Below, in pieces: positions 21,831 to 32,862 of a stretch of 64,000 nt of DNA. Position 1 is the stretch's first letter. Each line of letters starts with the position of its first letter. The position numbers and the translations under genes were made by a program. The notes under the pieces were generated by a model. The model was given only the letters and a program-made list of their open reading frames with translations. It was not told the DNA's origin and did not search any database. The stretch comes from Porodaedalea pini (taxonomy: Eukaryota > Basidiomycota > Agaricomycetes > Hymenochaetales > Hymenochaetaceae), in assembly GCA_002794775.1 (NCBI GenBank), contig NBAY01000056.1:124001-188000 (forward strand), written 5' to 3'.

Positions 21831-22294
21831 GACGCGGCGAGTAGCTTAGGCATAGAGTAGTAACACTTTGCTGATAATTGTCGGCCTTTTTCATTTACCG
21901 TATATATGATTGACGATCAGCACAGTTGGCTGATGAGTACTAGTACTATTACCTTACGCGCAAGCATCTAGTGCATCGCTGGCCGTCAAAGGGCATGATT
22001 TGTGTGGGAGCATTTGGCTAAAATGATGGATATTCTGCTCTTACGATTGTCGATTAGCCGCGGAGCGGAAAGTAATATTCAAGGCTGGACTAGCACTGTG
22101 ATGATCGTTTTTTGAGAGCGAAAAAGTGTTCAAGCAATTACGGATGTGGCCAGTTAGAAATTGTTGAGAAGAACTTGAAACGTTTGGAACGCGAATCGAA
22201 GTTGCGGCCGATCTCCACACTTCGAATTCAGTTTTCGTCCACTCACACCTTACCGTCCGACTCATCCCTCCTCAAGACCGTCCACGACAACAAA
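21831..22294. promoter_or_regulatory. Upstream region of RPS14
   Basis: Lies between the end of duplication copy B and the RPS14 start codon. It is pyrimidine-rich near 22250-22290 (tcatccctcctcaagaccgtcc), typical just upstream of fungal ribosomal protein genes. No other gene recognised. Confidence 0.4.
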
Positions 22295-23012
22295 ATGGTG
22301 AGCTTGCCATTCATATTGGGCAGTCGTTCGATGTCGTCGGTCCTTTGTCAGAAGGTCCGAAAGGAAGGGATGGTACAGGAGACTCTGGATGAATGGATTG
22401 GTCGGCTTCCGGACGGATGGTCAGACAGCCCAAGACCGCGACGAGGGCACACTGCTCTGTGGACGAACGACATTCTGATGCTCCCCTCTCTTTCTTTGTT
22501 CTACGTAGCCTCCGAAGAAAGGAAAGACGGCCAAAGAAGAGACGACGGTCTCGCTTGGACCGCAGGTCGCGGAGGGCGAGCTCGTTTTTGGCGTCGCGCA
22601 CATCTACGCGTCGTTCAACGACACCTTTGTCCATGTCACCGATCTGTCTGGCAAGGAGACCATCTCGCGTGTCACTGGCGGCATGAAGGTCAAGGCTGAC
22701 CGTGACGAGTCCTCACCATACGCTGCCATGTTAGCCGCTCAGGACGTTGCCGCGCGATGTCGAGAGGTCGGCATCACCGCCCTCCACATCAAGCTCCGTG
22801 CGACCGGTGGTACCGGCACCAAGACCCCCGGCCCTGGTGCACAGAGCGCGCTCCGTGCTCTCGCTCGCGCTGGCATGCGTATCGGCCGTATCGAGGACGT
22901 CACGCCCGTCCCGTCCGACTCCACCAGACACAAGGTGCGTGTATATCCTTGTCTATCTCTTGAATTTGTTTTCACTGTTCAATAGGGTGGTCGCCGCGGT
23001 CGCCGTCTGTGA
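22295..23012 (+). CDS. RPS14: 40S ribosomal protein uS11 (S14)
   Basis: Exons 22295-22297, 22509-22934 and 22986-23012 encode 151 residues, the usual length of eukaryotic uS11. Exon 1 is only the ATG, directly followed by a GTGAGC intron. The protein reads [20 protein letters not shown], then [60 protein letters not shown] and a C-terminus GGRRGRRL. It sits on the 40S platform and contacts 18S rRNA near the E site. This is a confident anchor for the eukaryotic identity of the window. Confidence 0.97.
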
Positions 23013-23550
23013 TCTTTAAAAATTTCCAAGGTTTGCTGCATGTCGTAGACGTACATTCTGTATCATGCCTTGATGTCGTGTTGCAAATATCTATCGTCGC
23101 CCTCCGACGCGCAACAGGTCCGTGTATCAACATGGTCTGTCCCGCGGTCGTGAACTCTTTACAGACAGAGCGTGTTGATCTATTTAGTCGTGCAACAGGT
23201 TGGAGACTCGGCGAATTACAGACTTCGAGTAAGCACTGCTCAGACATTTGACGTCTCGCAGCTGAAGCATGGAAAAAGACGGTCTAAGTGTCCTGATTTT
23301 GACCAAACTGTGTAGTCGAAGGGGTATATAATATTCTAATCGAGATATTGAAATACTGTAATCTATCCCGTCCCTTCACTTCCTTGGCAAACATTTGGCC
23401 GATGACTTGCTAGCTGAAAATATAAAGGGATCTAGCAACCTTGAACCATGATACGAGCCAACAACCAGCTCGGAATCGTGCCATCTCCAATCTCAATGAT
23501 GTAAACCTTCGTATCGCGTCGGTTGATGTATATGCTGCCTTTACCAGGCA
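23013..23550. other. RPS14 3' region and left flank of the hAT element
   Basis: No gene recognised. It ends at the target duplication ATGGCAAG (23551-23558), and the sequence just before it shows no homology to the element. Confidence 0.5.
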
Positions 23551-23558
23551 ATGGCAAG
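23551..23558 (+). repeat. hAT target-site duplication ATGGCAAG, left
   Basis: Identical to 40253-40260, directly abutting the TAGGG terminus. Confidence 0.8.
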
Positions 23559-23690
23559 TAGGGTTCCGCAGCGTAGCGTATAAGCTACGCGCGTATATTT
23601 CACGTGTGTATACGCATACGCGCGTATATTCAAGTTCAACAGCCTCCATACGATACGCTATGCCCGTATACAGCGTATACGGGCTCATAC
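23559..23690. repeat. hAT left terminal and subterminal repeats
   Basis: Terminal TAGGGTTCCGCAGCG is followed by repeated CGCGTATAT and GTATACGC motifs, then the palindrome cccgtatacagcgtatacgg near 23663. Such subterminal motifs bind hAT transposases. Confidence 0.8.
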
Positions 23691-23715
23691 ACTGTGTGAA
23701 TATAAATTAAAAAAA

Positions 23716-26606
23716 CTACTTTCTGTCCGCTCTCTTCAAAGCCTGCTTAACCATCATAAGATCACCAATAGTCCCTGGCTTGAGTCTTGCACGACAAAGG
23801 GCAATTGTATCACGTCCTCCAGAGAAAATACGCTCAACAGCTACAGCTGACCCTGCAGAGTGTTGGATTAGTTAACCAAATGAACAAAAGCAATGAACAT
23901 ACCTGGAATACAATGGATGTCACGAGCAAATCGTGACAATGCTGGGAATTGAGCACGTTGTGCTGCCCACCACTTTACAGGCTCGCCATCAATCCATGAC
24001 TTCTCCTGCTTCATGGAGAAATACTCATCTAGCTCATCACCAGCAGTAGATGGCGCATCACTCAAAAAAAGCCTAGTGAAATCATGCGTACTCTCAGTTT
24101 CATAGTCATCGGCTCTGTCAGGATGTGAAGTGTTATCTTCTGCCAGTGTATAAACTGCTTTGAAGTGATCCTTGAGTGCGTGTTTCGAATCATCGATGAG
24201 CTGTAGAAGCTGCATATCGCCCTCTGCATTCCTTCTCATTCCTGAGTATGAAATGCATGGGTCAAGCACTGGTTTGATGACAAGAGTATAAGTACCAATG
24301 TGCAAAAGAAAGGAAGACACTTACATGAAGCCCACAAATAATATGGTGATTTATTGAAGTGAAAGAGATATTCAGCAAGCTTCTGATGAGCCGCAATGAG
24401 GCCACATTTCAGCTGTGATGGCGCATAGGCAGGTATATCTTTTATTGATTTCTGCAGATCATCTTGCAAGACAAGGAAGTATCCATATGTTGATGACAGA
24501 GCGGGTGTCTTTGTTGCTGACATGGTTGTTGTAGCTCGTTGGAAAACCAGAAGCCATTTTGCAACAAGCTCAATGGCTGCCCAGTCCTTTGTATCAAGCT
24601 CATATACAAGGAACTCATGTCTTGCACAGAAGCTATTGATGGCAAGTTGAAATCGGAGTGCACGACCTTCATAACAAAACAAATAAACTTTAAGCCAATA
24701 AATTATAATTGAATCTAAGAAAGACTCACGAAGCATCTGGTGAGTTAATGACCAGCGTGTCGGGACATCAAGAATGAGCATCAATGAAATAGCCTCTTTA
24801 CTACTTTCATTTTCCTTTAGCGTGGTTGTAACTTGTGCAATCCACTCCTGACGTTGCTGAGGGCTTGATCTAATCATACAAACAAGTTTCCAAAGCTGAA
24901 TATAATCAGTATCAGCCATTAAGATTGTAAATTCATTGCATACCTTCGCAAGAGATGTCAATACCTCAGAAAGATCATCAGAGTCATCAAGGCTGTCTTC
25001 ACGAGTGGCCTCCTCATCCTCATCTGGTAGGTTCATGTCTGCCTGATAGCTTCCTGACTCCTTGGTAACACTGTTTGTTGCCCCAATTTCTTCGAGAAGC
25101 TGAATAAAGAGAAACATTAGTTATTTACTATACAACAAATGCTAGGATACTACCTTCATGGCAGCAAGATGCACAGTATGTGGCATGCATCACATGCGAG
25201 CTTGATCGGCAGAAAAAGCTATTCCTTCAGCAAGCATTTGCATCTCCAGGTATCTCAGCATGGTATCATTATTTGAGGCATTGTCGCAGTTAATTGCAAT
25301 TAGCTAGATAGTAACAATAACATTAGTGATTAGTACGACAATTCTAGGGACTCATACCTTCTCTTTTATTCCATACCGCTCCAGTGTTTGCCAAACAATC
25401 GCGCCTATATTATCACTGCTGTGACGGCCAGTGATCTCTTCAAATGCAATAAGTTTTTCATCTATATTTTATGATCATTAACCTTCAAGTCCTTTGAGAT
25501 AATTGGGCTTACCTAGCTCCCAATCATTTGTTATGAAGTGCATGACGATAGCAAGGAATGCATAACCATTACTTGAAGACCATGCATCAAGAGAAAGTGC
25601 GACCTTTGAGTCAAGTTTCTAATAGAAAGCACAATAAGATTACAATTGAATCAAAAATATGAGATGCGCATACCGTGATCATATCCTTTGTCTTACAAAA
25701 ATCATCTGTTTTCATCTATAAGTATGTTAGAAGAATTGGTACATTATGGTGCCTATGAACATACCTGTTACACTCCCTCGCATTGACTGAGTGATCTTAA
25801 ATATCTTTGAGAGACCATTATGTGGATGGTTATACTCATAATGCGAGTCTCCTGCAACTGAGTGGCTATCTGCGTCAGACTTGATCTTCTTGAAAAAAAG
25901 TAGAGCTGGATTGTCACTGATCTACAGCATTATTAGAATATGAAAAGCATATAAAAGAAATTGGTTGCGCATACCTTGAATTCCTTTTCCTTTGTACTCA
26001 CTGGTCGGTCAATGATTATAACATCGTCATCATCATTATTGTTTGATCGAAGAGACTGAGATACTGCCATTGCAAATGGTACCACTGGAGACTCTACAGG
26101 TGTCTTCGCCACCTTCTTTGTAGTTGCTGTGGTCTTTCCCTTCGCATTTGAGCCCTAGACAATCTGTCAGCATGAAAGAGTATTACTATGCTTTAGTACA
26201 CACACTTTTTCTCTGTGGTTGCACAGGCCTAATCACACGTTGCAATAGTTGCTCATCTCCCTATAAATCACACAAGCAATATGGATATATCAGCAACTTA
26301 CAATATATAGGTTATGACAATGCGTACCTCATCATCTGTGGTGCCTTCCGAGTCTGAGCCCAAGCCTGATCGCATCTCTGACTCATCTGTCTCCTACTCA
26401 CTATTGGGATCACCAGCTGAACCAGGTCCTGAAGCAGTGTCGCCCTGCTGCATCATTTTCGTGCCACCTTTTTTACTTGTATCTGCATTCTCACGAACCT
26501 TCAATGACAATACGCGATGCCATTTTTCACTCATGATGTTGCTCTGGTCGACTTCTTCACGGTGTTTTTGCTTTGCATCCTTTGAGGCAGTATCCATTTG
26601 AAACAC
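23716..26606 (-). pseudogene. hAT transposase (RNase H-like core plus hATC dimerisation domain)
   Basis: Minus-strand multi-exon gene. Landmarks from the N-terminal side: SLDAWSSSNGYAFLAIVMHF (near 25570), NCDNASNNDTMLRYLE (near 25290), CMPHTVHLAAMKLLEEIGA (near 25160), LDVPTRWSLTHQMLRESF (near 24750), and the hATC region FPALSRFARDIHCIPG, GSAVAVERIFSGGRDTIALC and RLKPGTIGDLMMVKQALKRA, ending TAG at 23716-23718. This is a typical hAT layout. One TGA stands in frame at 25190-25192, where CGA (Arg) is expected, so this copy is probably inactive unless the call is a sequencing error. Its stop codon lies 157 bp from the left terminus of the element. Confidence 0.85.
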
Positions 26607-27239
26607 GGTGAGGATCTCAGATTGAAAGGGTTGTCCGATCCAAGGCTGAGGCAGAAGCGTAGGAGCAGGGAGACTGTAATCCCCTTCCTTGTGTGCTTAA
26701 GTATACATCAGTGGCACCTACCATTGTCAATCTAATCAAAGCGATCTGAAGCTCGGCACTCACATGCGGATGCAGAAGAAAATTTCATGTTTGAGAGCTA
26801 CTTGAGAAACAAAGGTACAGGCTAAAGCGACATGCTTTTCATATGCGGTCAGCCAGAATTCCAATCAGATGCAACCGCAGGGCTTACCTAATAAAACCAG
26901 CCTCAGGGGCATCTCCGACATGATATCTAGACGTGGAGTGTGGAGATGTGCACATTGAGCTCCTTGATAAGCAGTTAAGCAAAAGTTAGCGAAAGTCGAG
27001 AGACGGCTGATGTCAGCGTGACCGCCAATCCTCAGGGTCACTCAGGGCTCGGACCCTGGTGGACCCTGGTGCCGTTCGGCGCCCGCACGCGACCGCACAC
27101 AGCCTCACCCCCAGGTGGGGCTGCTGGGCCGTTCCATCGTGTCAGACGCATACAGCGAGACCTGAGACCTCCTTGAACAACACTGCAAACCTCCAGATGC
27201 AGTTACGACAGTTTGAAGCACTGTGAGAAATAGTCTGTC
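26607..27239. other. Upstream of hAT transposase, no gene recognised
   Basis: This is where the second terminus of an ordinary-sized hAT element would be expected. No TAGGGTTCCG-like inverted terminus is visible here. The phrase ggaccctggtgg repeats near 27050-27070 but is not a terminus. Confidence 0.4.
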
Positions 27240-27530
27240 ATCCTATAGGCTCAGAACATCCTGGATTACAACCACGAGCATTCCGAATTGACGATGTATC
27301 ATGTTCAGGTGCTTGAAGAAGTTGGTGAGCTCAATGATGCACTTTTGATGCTTGACCAGTGATCCTGCTAAGCAGCAAGCCATCGAGGAAATCATCAAAG
27401 AGTTCAGAAAAGCAGATGCTCTTGCCCCTATCTCAGGTACTGTCAACAGCAATGCCAACAACATACCTCTGGATTCTTTATTTCCTCACACGGCTTGCAC
27501 TCCCACACTCCCGGAACTTCATACCTGACC
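27240..27530 (+). pseudogene. Gene-fragment patch, partly NAA15 (NatA auxiliary subunit)-like
   Basis: The plus-strand frame YNHEHSELTMYHVQVLEEVG, continuing ELNDALLMLDQ and then a stop, resembles TPR segments of the N-terminal acetyltransferase A auxiliary subunit. A following open stretch, DPAKQQAIEEIIKEFRKADA, continues to 27525 and is unrecognised. Both are short and isolated. Confidence 0.35.
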
Positions 27531-27759
27531 AGCTATCTTGTGGTTCTGATGGCTTCGCGTCGCTAGCCAGGTGAGCCCTGCCTCATGTCTCCGGCCTTTT
27601 CCGCATCTCTTGACAAAGGGTCTCACAACTTAGACAATGTTGAGAGACCAGCTAGTACAGTGAGGAATCCGCGGATTCAGTGCTAGCCGGTCTCTTGACA
27701 ATATCTAAGCACTTTTCGAATGTCGAGAGACACCGGCGGCTTCAGAATCCCGGTTCTCA

Positions 27760-29103
27760 GGTCAGTTTCTTGCTTCCCTTCCGATTCCCTGGCTGATTCT
27801 GCTTCTTCCTCTTCTTATCTAATACCTTTTCCGTGCTGCCGCCGTCGCCATCTTGCTCTGATGCTCCCGACTCTCAAGAATCCCCGCACCCACCCTCCTT
27901 GGTGCTGCAGGAAGCAGTGCCTTGACCGCTGAAATAACCCCAAGTCCCGAAGACGTACCCATCAAAAGCAAACTATGTGGCATCCCTGGTCGGTGAGTCA
28001 AGCATTCCCATTGTCGGTGGCTTTCCGAGACGCGCACGCAAAGTCGATAGATAGATTGGTTTTGTCCTATTTCCCTAACTGATGTGCTCAATTCTAGATC
28101 ACACTGTGAAAAGTCTGACCGACATTCGACACCCCAAGAGCATCCTGGTCGTCTTTTCAACTCAGAAAGATATTACGGTGGTGACGAAACACTCGCCAGC
28201 CCTCCCTTCTCACCGCCAGCCACTAAAACGTCAATTGGCATAACTTCCCTCACCCTGTTCACCCATCACGCTTTCCTCGCCTCTTCCCCCTGCCCCATCC
28301 GACCCACCACACGCTTCAACATCAACATCAGTCGTTTTCCCATCTGCCTTTCTCGCCGAGGGTTTCGGCAGCAACGCCGCAACCGTCGTGTCCAAGAAGG
28401 ATCTCGTTCTTTCGTACAGGTCCTCCACCGTTCACGCACAACATGCAGCGTCCTGCAGTTGGTGCTCTGCCACATCGAGGCGGTGCGAGGGAAGGTGACG
28501 GAGCTCGTGGAGCAAGAGAGGCACAGCACGGGAGTGAGAGGCAAGCTGGAGTCGGATAAGAGGATCATGAAGGATGACGAGGCGTCTGCCTCGTCGAAGG
28601 CGAATACCTCTTTGGACGCGTCCAACGTCTGCGGCCTTCCGACGGAATTGATGTCAATGGACCTGTTTGATGCATCATGTGTGCCGACAGTCCTCCAGAT
28701 GGGCGCTTCGCTTCCATTAACTCAGTAGATGCAGACTCAAGGCAGACTCAAAGGCAGTCTAACGACAAGCGTCGCAAGATTCCAGCAAAACAGCTCAGGC
28801 CGCTGTCACCTCTTCCCATGCCGCTCCTCTGCCCGTGGCGCATCTTCCTCGCCACGCTCATTCTAGCATCAAAATTCTTACAGGATCGATGCTATTTGAA
28901 TTGTGCATGGCCAAAGCTCTACGGTCTCCCACTGCGGGAGGTTGGACACTGCGAACGTGCATTCGGCGATGCGTTTGGGTTGGCGTCTCTCGGTCGGCAT
29001 GAGCTTAATGCTGCCGCAGGAAGAGAACTCACGCAATGTGCAACACACAAAAAGCGAGGGTACAATCGCATTTGGATCGTCTCCGGTTTCTGCAATGCGC
29101 AAC
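27760..29103 (+). pseudogene. PCL-type (Pho85) cyclin pseudogene, cargo copy 1
   Basis: Collinear at DNA level with the minus-strand copy at 55966-57225, introns included. Recognisable pieces: KANYVASLV, a GTGAGT intron, VKSLTDIRHP (near 28110), LHRSRTTCSVLQLVLCHIEA (near 28430) and the cyclin-box part LLCPWRIFLATLILASKFLQ and REVGHCERAFGDAF (28820-28970). Stops and frame changes occur upstream of the box. PCL cyclins activate the Pho85 kinase in phosphate, cell-cycle and morphogenesis control. Homology to the other copy ends at about 29103. Confidence 0.7.
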
Positions 29104-29104
29104 C

Positions 29105-29325
29105 CTTTTGTCTCAAACAGATATCACAGTGGTGACGAAACAGCGGCCATCTCTCCCTTCTCAACGCCAGCCACTAAAACGTCAATTGGCATAACTTCCC
29201 TCGCCCTGTTCACCCAGCACGCTTTCCTTGCCCCTTCCTCCTGCCCCCTCCGACCCACCACACGCTTCAACATAGACGTCGGCCGTTTTCCCATCCGCCT
29301 TTCTCGCCGAGCATCTCGGCAGCAA
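29105..29325 (+). pseudogene. PCL cyclin pseudogene, cargo copy 2 (internal piece)
   Basis: Repeats the 28165-28390 part of copy 1 (cagatatcac.gtggtgacgaaac through cccatccgcctttctcgccg). It then switches abruptly at about 29326 into topoisomerase I coding sequence. Confidence 0.7.
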
Positions 29326-29935
29326 GCTTCCGCGAAAGTGAATGGAATGGCTAACGGCAAAGGCAAGGGCAAGACGAAGGCGAAGTCTGAAGATGCGTCC
29401 AACGACAATAAGCTGCTCACCGCCAAGAAGCATGCGAGACCCGAGCCCGCCTCTGATGATGACATGAAGCTGAGAGCGAAGAAGCACACGACAAACGTGA
29501 AGAAGGAAGAGGAGGCAGAGGGCTCGTTGTCACAGGGAAAGAAGAAGAGGGGAAAGAAGGACGATGAAGAGGAGGGTGAAGAGGTCTTTCGATGGTGGGA
29601 AGCCGAAGATTCCAACTTGGCGACGGCTCAATTAAGTGGAATACGCTAGAGCACAACGGTGTTTACTTCCCTCCCACCTATGAGCCATTGCCATCAGATG
29701 TGAAGGTGAAATATGTTGTTATGTTCCTCCACGTTCCACGTTCCCTGACCACAGAAGTTCTTATCAGACGTCAACGCTAGGCAAACCCGTCGACCTCCCG
29801 AATCGATCGAGTCGGAGGAGGTTGCTGGCTTCTATGGCCAGATGATAGAGACTGATCACGCACAAGATGCGGTTTTCAATAAGAACTTATCTAAAGACTT
29901 CCTTAAGGTTCTCGAGGACCACCCTCCGGTACGTT
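29326..29935 (+). pseudogene. DNA topoisomerase I, N-terminal fragment
   Basis: Lys-rich N-terminal tail ([24 protein letters not shown]), then RWWEAED and [20 protein letters not shown], an intron and EEVAGFYGQMIETDHAQDAV, KDFLKVLEDHPP, ending at donor GTACGT. This is the start of the eukaryotic TOP1 core, which relaxes DNA supercoils by single-strand cleavage. The TOP1 start codon has been replaced by cyclin sequence. Confidence 0.8.
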
Positions 29936-31178
29936 TGCTAGGGCATCTATTAGCAAGAGAATGGGCAAATGTAATTCAATCGAGCAAAGCACAACTCTCC
30001 CTCCTTCTCCAACCCAGTCTCACTCGCAGCCACAAAGAGGCTTGCCGTGGAAAGGGAAGGGGAAGATGAAGGGCCATTGGGCGCTTCAGCCTCCGTCCTC
30101 CACGCACATTATATCAGATGTCATTGAAATCAGCACGGCGAAAGCCGGATCGGTTTCAGTTCGCGACGAGGGAGAGGAGAATGAACGGAGAGAGCACGAC
30201 CGACTTCGAGAGGCTGCTGCCGAGTCTATAGGAATCAGTCCTTTATTCAGAGAAGATGCTTCGTCCAGGCTTACCGAGAGCGACGGCATGCGTTTTCGAG
30301 GACGATTCTACTGAAGATGTCGGCTCCAGGGATTATCATGAAACGAGCTTGGATAAAGGACCCAGCTGAGAGGTTGCGTATCTTGGATAGGTCGCGGACG
30401 AGCGTGAATGGCATTGCGAAGCAGACTGGGATCCCTAAAGGGCTACAGCTCCAGCAGACGTGGGAGAGTAGGCACAATCGCAGCTCGTCACTTTCTGGCA
30501 TTGTTACGCCTACGACGCCAAGCTCGACTTCCAATTGGCCTCTCCCACCGCTTGGTCCCCCTATTATCTCGGCAAACGGGAGGAAGCCAAAGGACTCCTT
30601 ATCAGCATCACTTTTTCAGCCGGAACTCCCGCCTTTTCCATGTTTATTTTCTGCTCTGGACCCACTGTCAAGCAAATCTTCGTCCTTGTTAAAATTCTTT
30701 CCTTCCTCGCTGCTTCTCATTCTTGGCTTTTCACGACAATGGTGAACCCGTGTGATTGTGTTGACTGCTCCACCTCAGCCGAAGTCGCCTTCGTTGAGCG
30801 GCTTTCGGCCCTTTACTCCTCCTGAGCGGACGCCTTCTGTGTGTCATCTGCACATGTTCAAATCTTCGGTGGCTGATGAGAGGGAGCCCGAGAGAATGGA
30901 GGTGAATGAAAACTCGGTAGTTTTCGCAGCCGAGGAGGAGATTGCTGGCAAGCGTTCGGTCGTCAAAGTCGGTGGCGTGGATGTTGGAGGAAAGAAAAAG
31001 GAACTGAATGTGGAAGAGAATGGTCAGACCATGTGGCTACTTTCTATTGCCGATGCCAATGAGGCGCAGAGTTGGATAGCGACATTGAAAAGTGCCGTGC
31101 TCGACCAAAGGTATGTCTTTCAAAATAGCATTGTAGCTTTGAAGGAAGCCCTTTTGACTTTATTCTCATGAGTTTTAA
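29936..31178 (+). pseudogene. PH-domain protein fragment lodged in a TOP1 intron
   Basis: Bounded by the TOP1 donor (GTACGTTTGC) and acceptor (TTTTAATAG). It contains HWALQPPSSTHIISDVIEIS, REHDRLREAAAESIGI, DRSRTSVNGIAKQTGIPKGL, then TPSVCHLHMFKSS, SVVKVGGVDVGGKKKELNVE and ENGQTMWLLSIADANEAQSW, the C-terminal helix of a PH domain. Same orientation as TOP1. No start codon or intact frame joins the pieces. Confidence 0.6.
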
Positions 31179-31904
31179 TAGCGCGATGGCATGAAAATCA
31201 AGGACTTTGATCGTTGTGACTTTCAGACCACATTTGAATTCTACGAGGCGCAGAAAGCGCAGAAGAAGGCCAAGAGTAATGCAGAGAAGAAGGTCATGAA
31301 AGCCGAGAGGGACAAAGTCAAGGAACCTTTCACGACCTGCGTCCTCGACGGTCGCAAAGAGAAGGTTGGCAATTTCAGAGTCGAACCTCCAGGCCTCTTC
31401 CGCGGCCGTGGCAAACATCCTCGCAAAGGTACTCTCAAGGTCCGCCTGCTGCATTCTATTTGCATTTTCTTGAATATGCTAACATGATTATAGTTCCGTG
31501 TCCGCCCAGAAGACATAACCATCAACATAGGTGAAGGCGTTCCCATTCTGAAGCCGAACATGCCTGGCAACTGGAAGAAGGTAATCCACGACTAGATGGT
31601 AACATGGCTTGCAAACTGGACGAAGAACATCAACGGGAATCACAACTATGTCTTCCTTGCCACCGGCTCGTCGCTCAAGGGCCAGAGTGATATGAGCAAG
31701 TTCGAGTAAGCTCGTGAGCTGAAGGTTTGCTCCTTTCTTCCTCTGTCTGCTAGTGCAAACACGAATGCTACGCAATAAAGAAACACGTCGACCGTATTCG
31801 CCAAAAGACTACAACGGCGAACTGCGGAGCAAGCTTATGGCCGACCGGCAGCGTGCAATTGCTATGTACTTTATCGATCGCCTCGCACTGCGAGCTGTAA
31901 ATGA
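31179..31904 (+). pseudogene. DNA topoisomerase I, core-domain fragment
   Basis: Continues from the TOP1 piece at 29935: RDGMKIKDFDRCDFQTTFEF, EPFTTCVLDGRKEKVGNFRV, EPPGLFRGRGKHPRKGTLK, an intron, RPEDITINIGEGVPILKPNM, LATGSSLKGQSDMSKFE and, with a frame change, LMADRQRAIAMYFIDRLALR. Stops at 31593-31595 and after SKFE break it. The catalytic-tyrosine domain is miss­ing: at about 31905 the sequence switches to cyclin. Confidence 0.8.
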
Positions 31905-32200
31905 GAAACGCCGCAATGGTTGTGTCTGAGAAGGATCTCGTTCCGATCAAAACATTTGTACAGGAGGTCCCCCGCCGTTCACCCACAACATGCAGCGTCC
32001 TGCAGTTGGCGCTCTGCCACTTCGAGGCGGTGCGAGGGAAGGTGCCGGGGCTCGTGGAGAAAGGGAAGCTCGGCACTCCCGTGCCAAGCTGGAGTTGGAT
32101 AAGAGGACCGTGAAGGATGACGAGGCGTCTGCCTCGTCGATGGCGAATACCTCTTTGGACGTGTCCAACGTCTGTGGTCTTCTGACGGAGCTGATGTCAA
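31905..32200 (+). pseudogene. PCL cyclin pseudogene, cargo copy 3
   Basis: RNAAMVVSEKDLVPIKTFVQ, then PTTCSVLQLALCHFEAVRGK, matches the middle of the cyclin copies, ending at atgtcaatggac. It fuses at about 32201 to kinase sequence. Confidence 0.7.
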
Positions 32201-32740
32201 TGGACGGCGTGTGGGCGCTCGGCGTAACCCTCTACTGCTTGCTCTTCGGGCGCACACCATGGGGTGGCGTCACAGAGTTCGTGATGTACCAGATGATCCA
32301 CACGGACGACTTTGCGGTGGATACGTTCATGGGCTACGACCGCGTGCCGACGGGATAGGCTGTTGGAGAAGGATTGTACAAAGCGAACCACGCTCAATGA
32401 AATGAAGGTGTGTGTTCTATATCTTCAAAAAGAGAGAACCCAGGCTGATGCGGTTGCATTTCACAGAGCCTCCCATGGATCACGCGCGACATCCCAAACC
32501 CAGAAGCCTGGCTTGCAGAGACCGCGCCGCACCTGCACGACCTGATCCGAAATACGAGCGCAGATGAGGATGTGGCGATGTCGACAGTCAAGTTCCGCTG
32601 GAAGTTCAACTTGGTTGCAGCACAGCAGCAGCAGGTGCAACGGCGGGCGGACGAGCGCGAGTTCTATGATGCAGAGCACGATGTGATGCATGAGCGTAGT
32701 CTTCACTTTGAGACACAGTGCTGTGTTATTGTAGAGTAGA
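32201..32740 (+). pseudogene. ELM1/CaMKK-like kinase, C-terminal fragment
   Basis: DGVWALGVTLYCLLFGRTPW, FMGYDRVPTG, then after a frame change RLLEKDCTKRTTLNEMK, a GTGTGT intron, and WITRDIPNPEAWLAETAPHL with STVKFRWKFN. This is the C-lobe and tail of a fungal AMPK-activating-type kinase. No ATP site, catalytic loop or DFG is present. Confidence 0.65.
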
Positions 32741-32862
32741 CTGTATTCTAGAAACCATTTGCAGACAACGCTTTGAAAAGTGGAGTATGTATAGTTAAGA
32801 ATCCTGTCAAGAATCAAGAAAATATATCTGGATGTCAATCAATAAATTTGAATTTGTGTGAC

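Noticed and set aside
22112..22699. 195-codon plus-strand frame overlapping RPS14
   Set aside because: It runs through the first RPS14 intron and exon in another frame; RPS14 itself is certain.
26940..27130. Inner hAT terminus near 27050 (ggaccctggtgg)
   Set aside because: It only loosely resembles the terminus, lacks the following AGCG motif and subterminal GTATACG repeats, and no ATGGCAAG is adjacent.
28084..28728. A 214-codon plus-strand frame as an intact novel gene
   Set aside because: It crosses cyclin exon and linker pieces in a non-native frame; the cyclin homology is split between frames.
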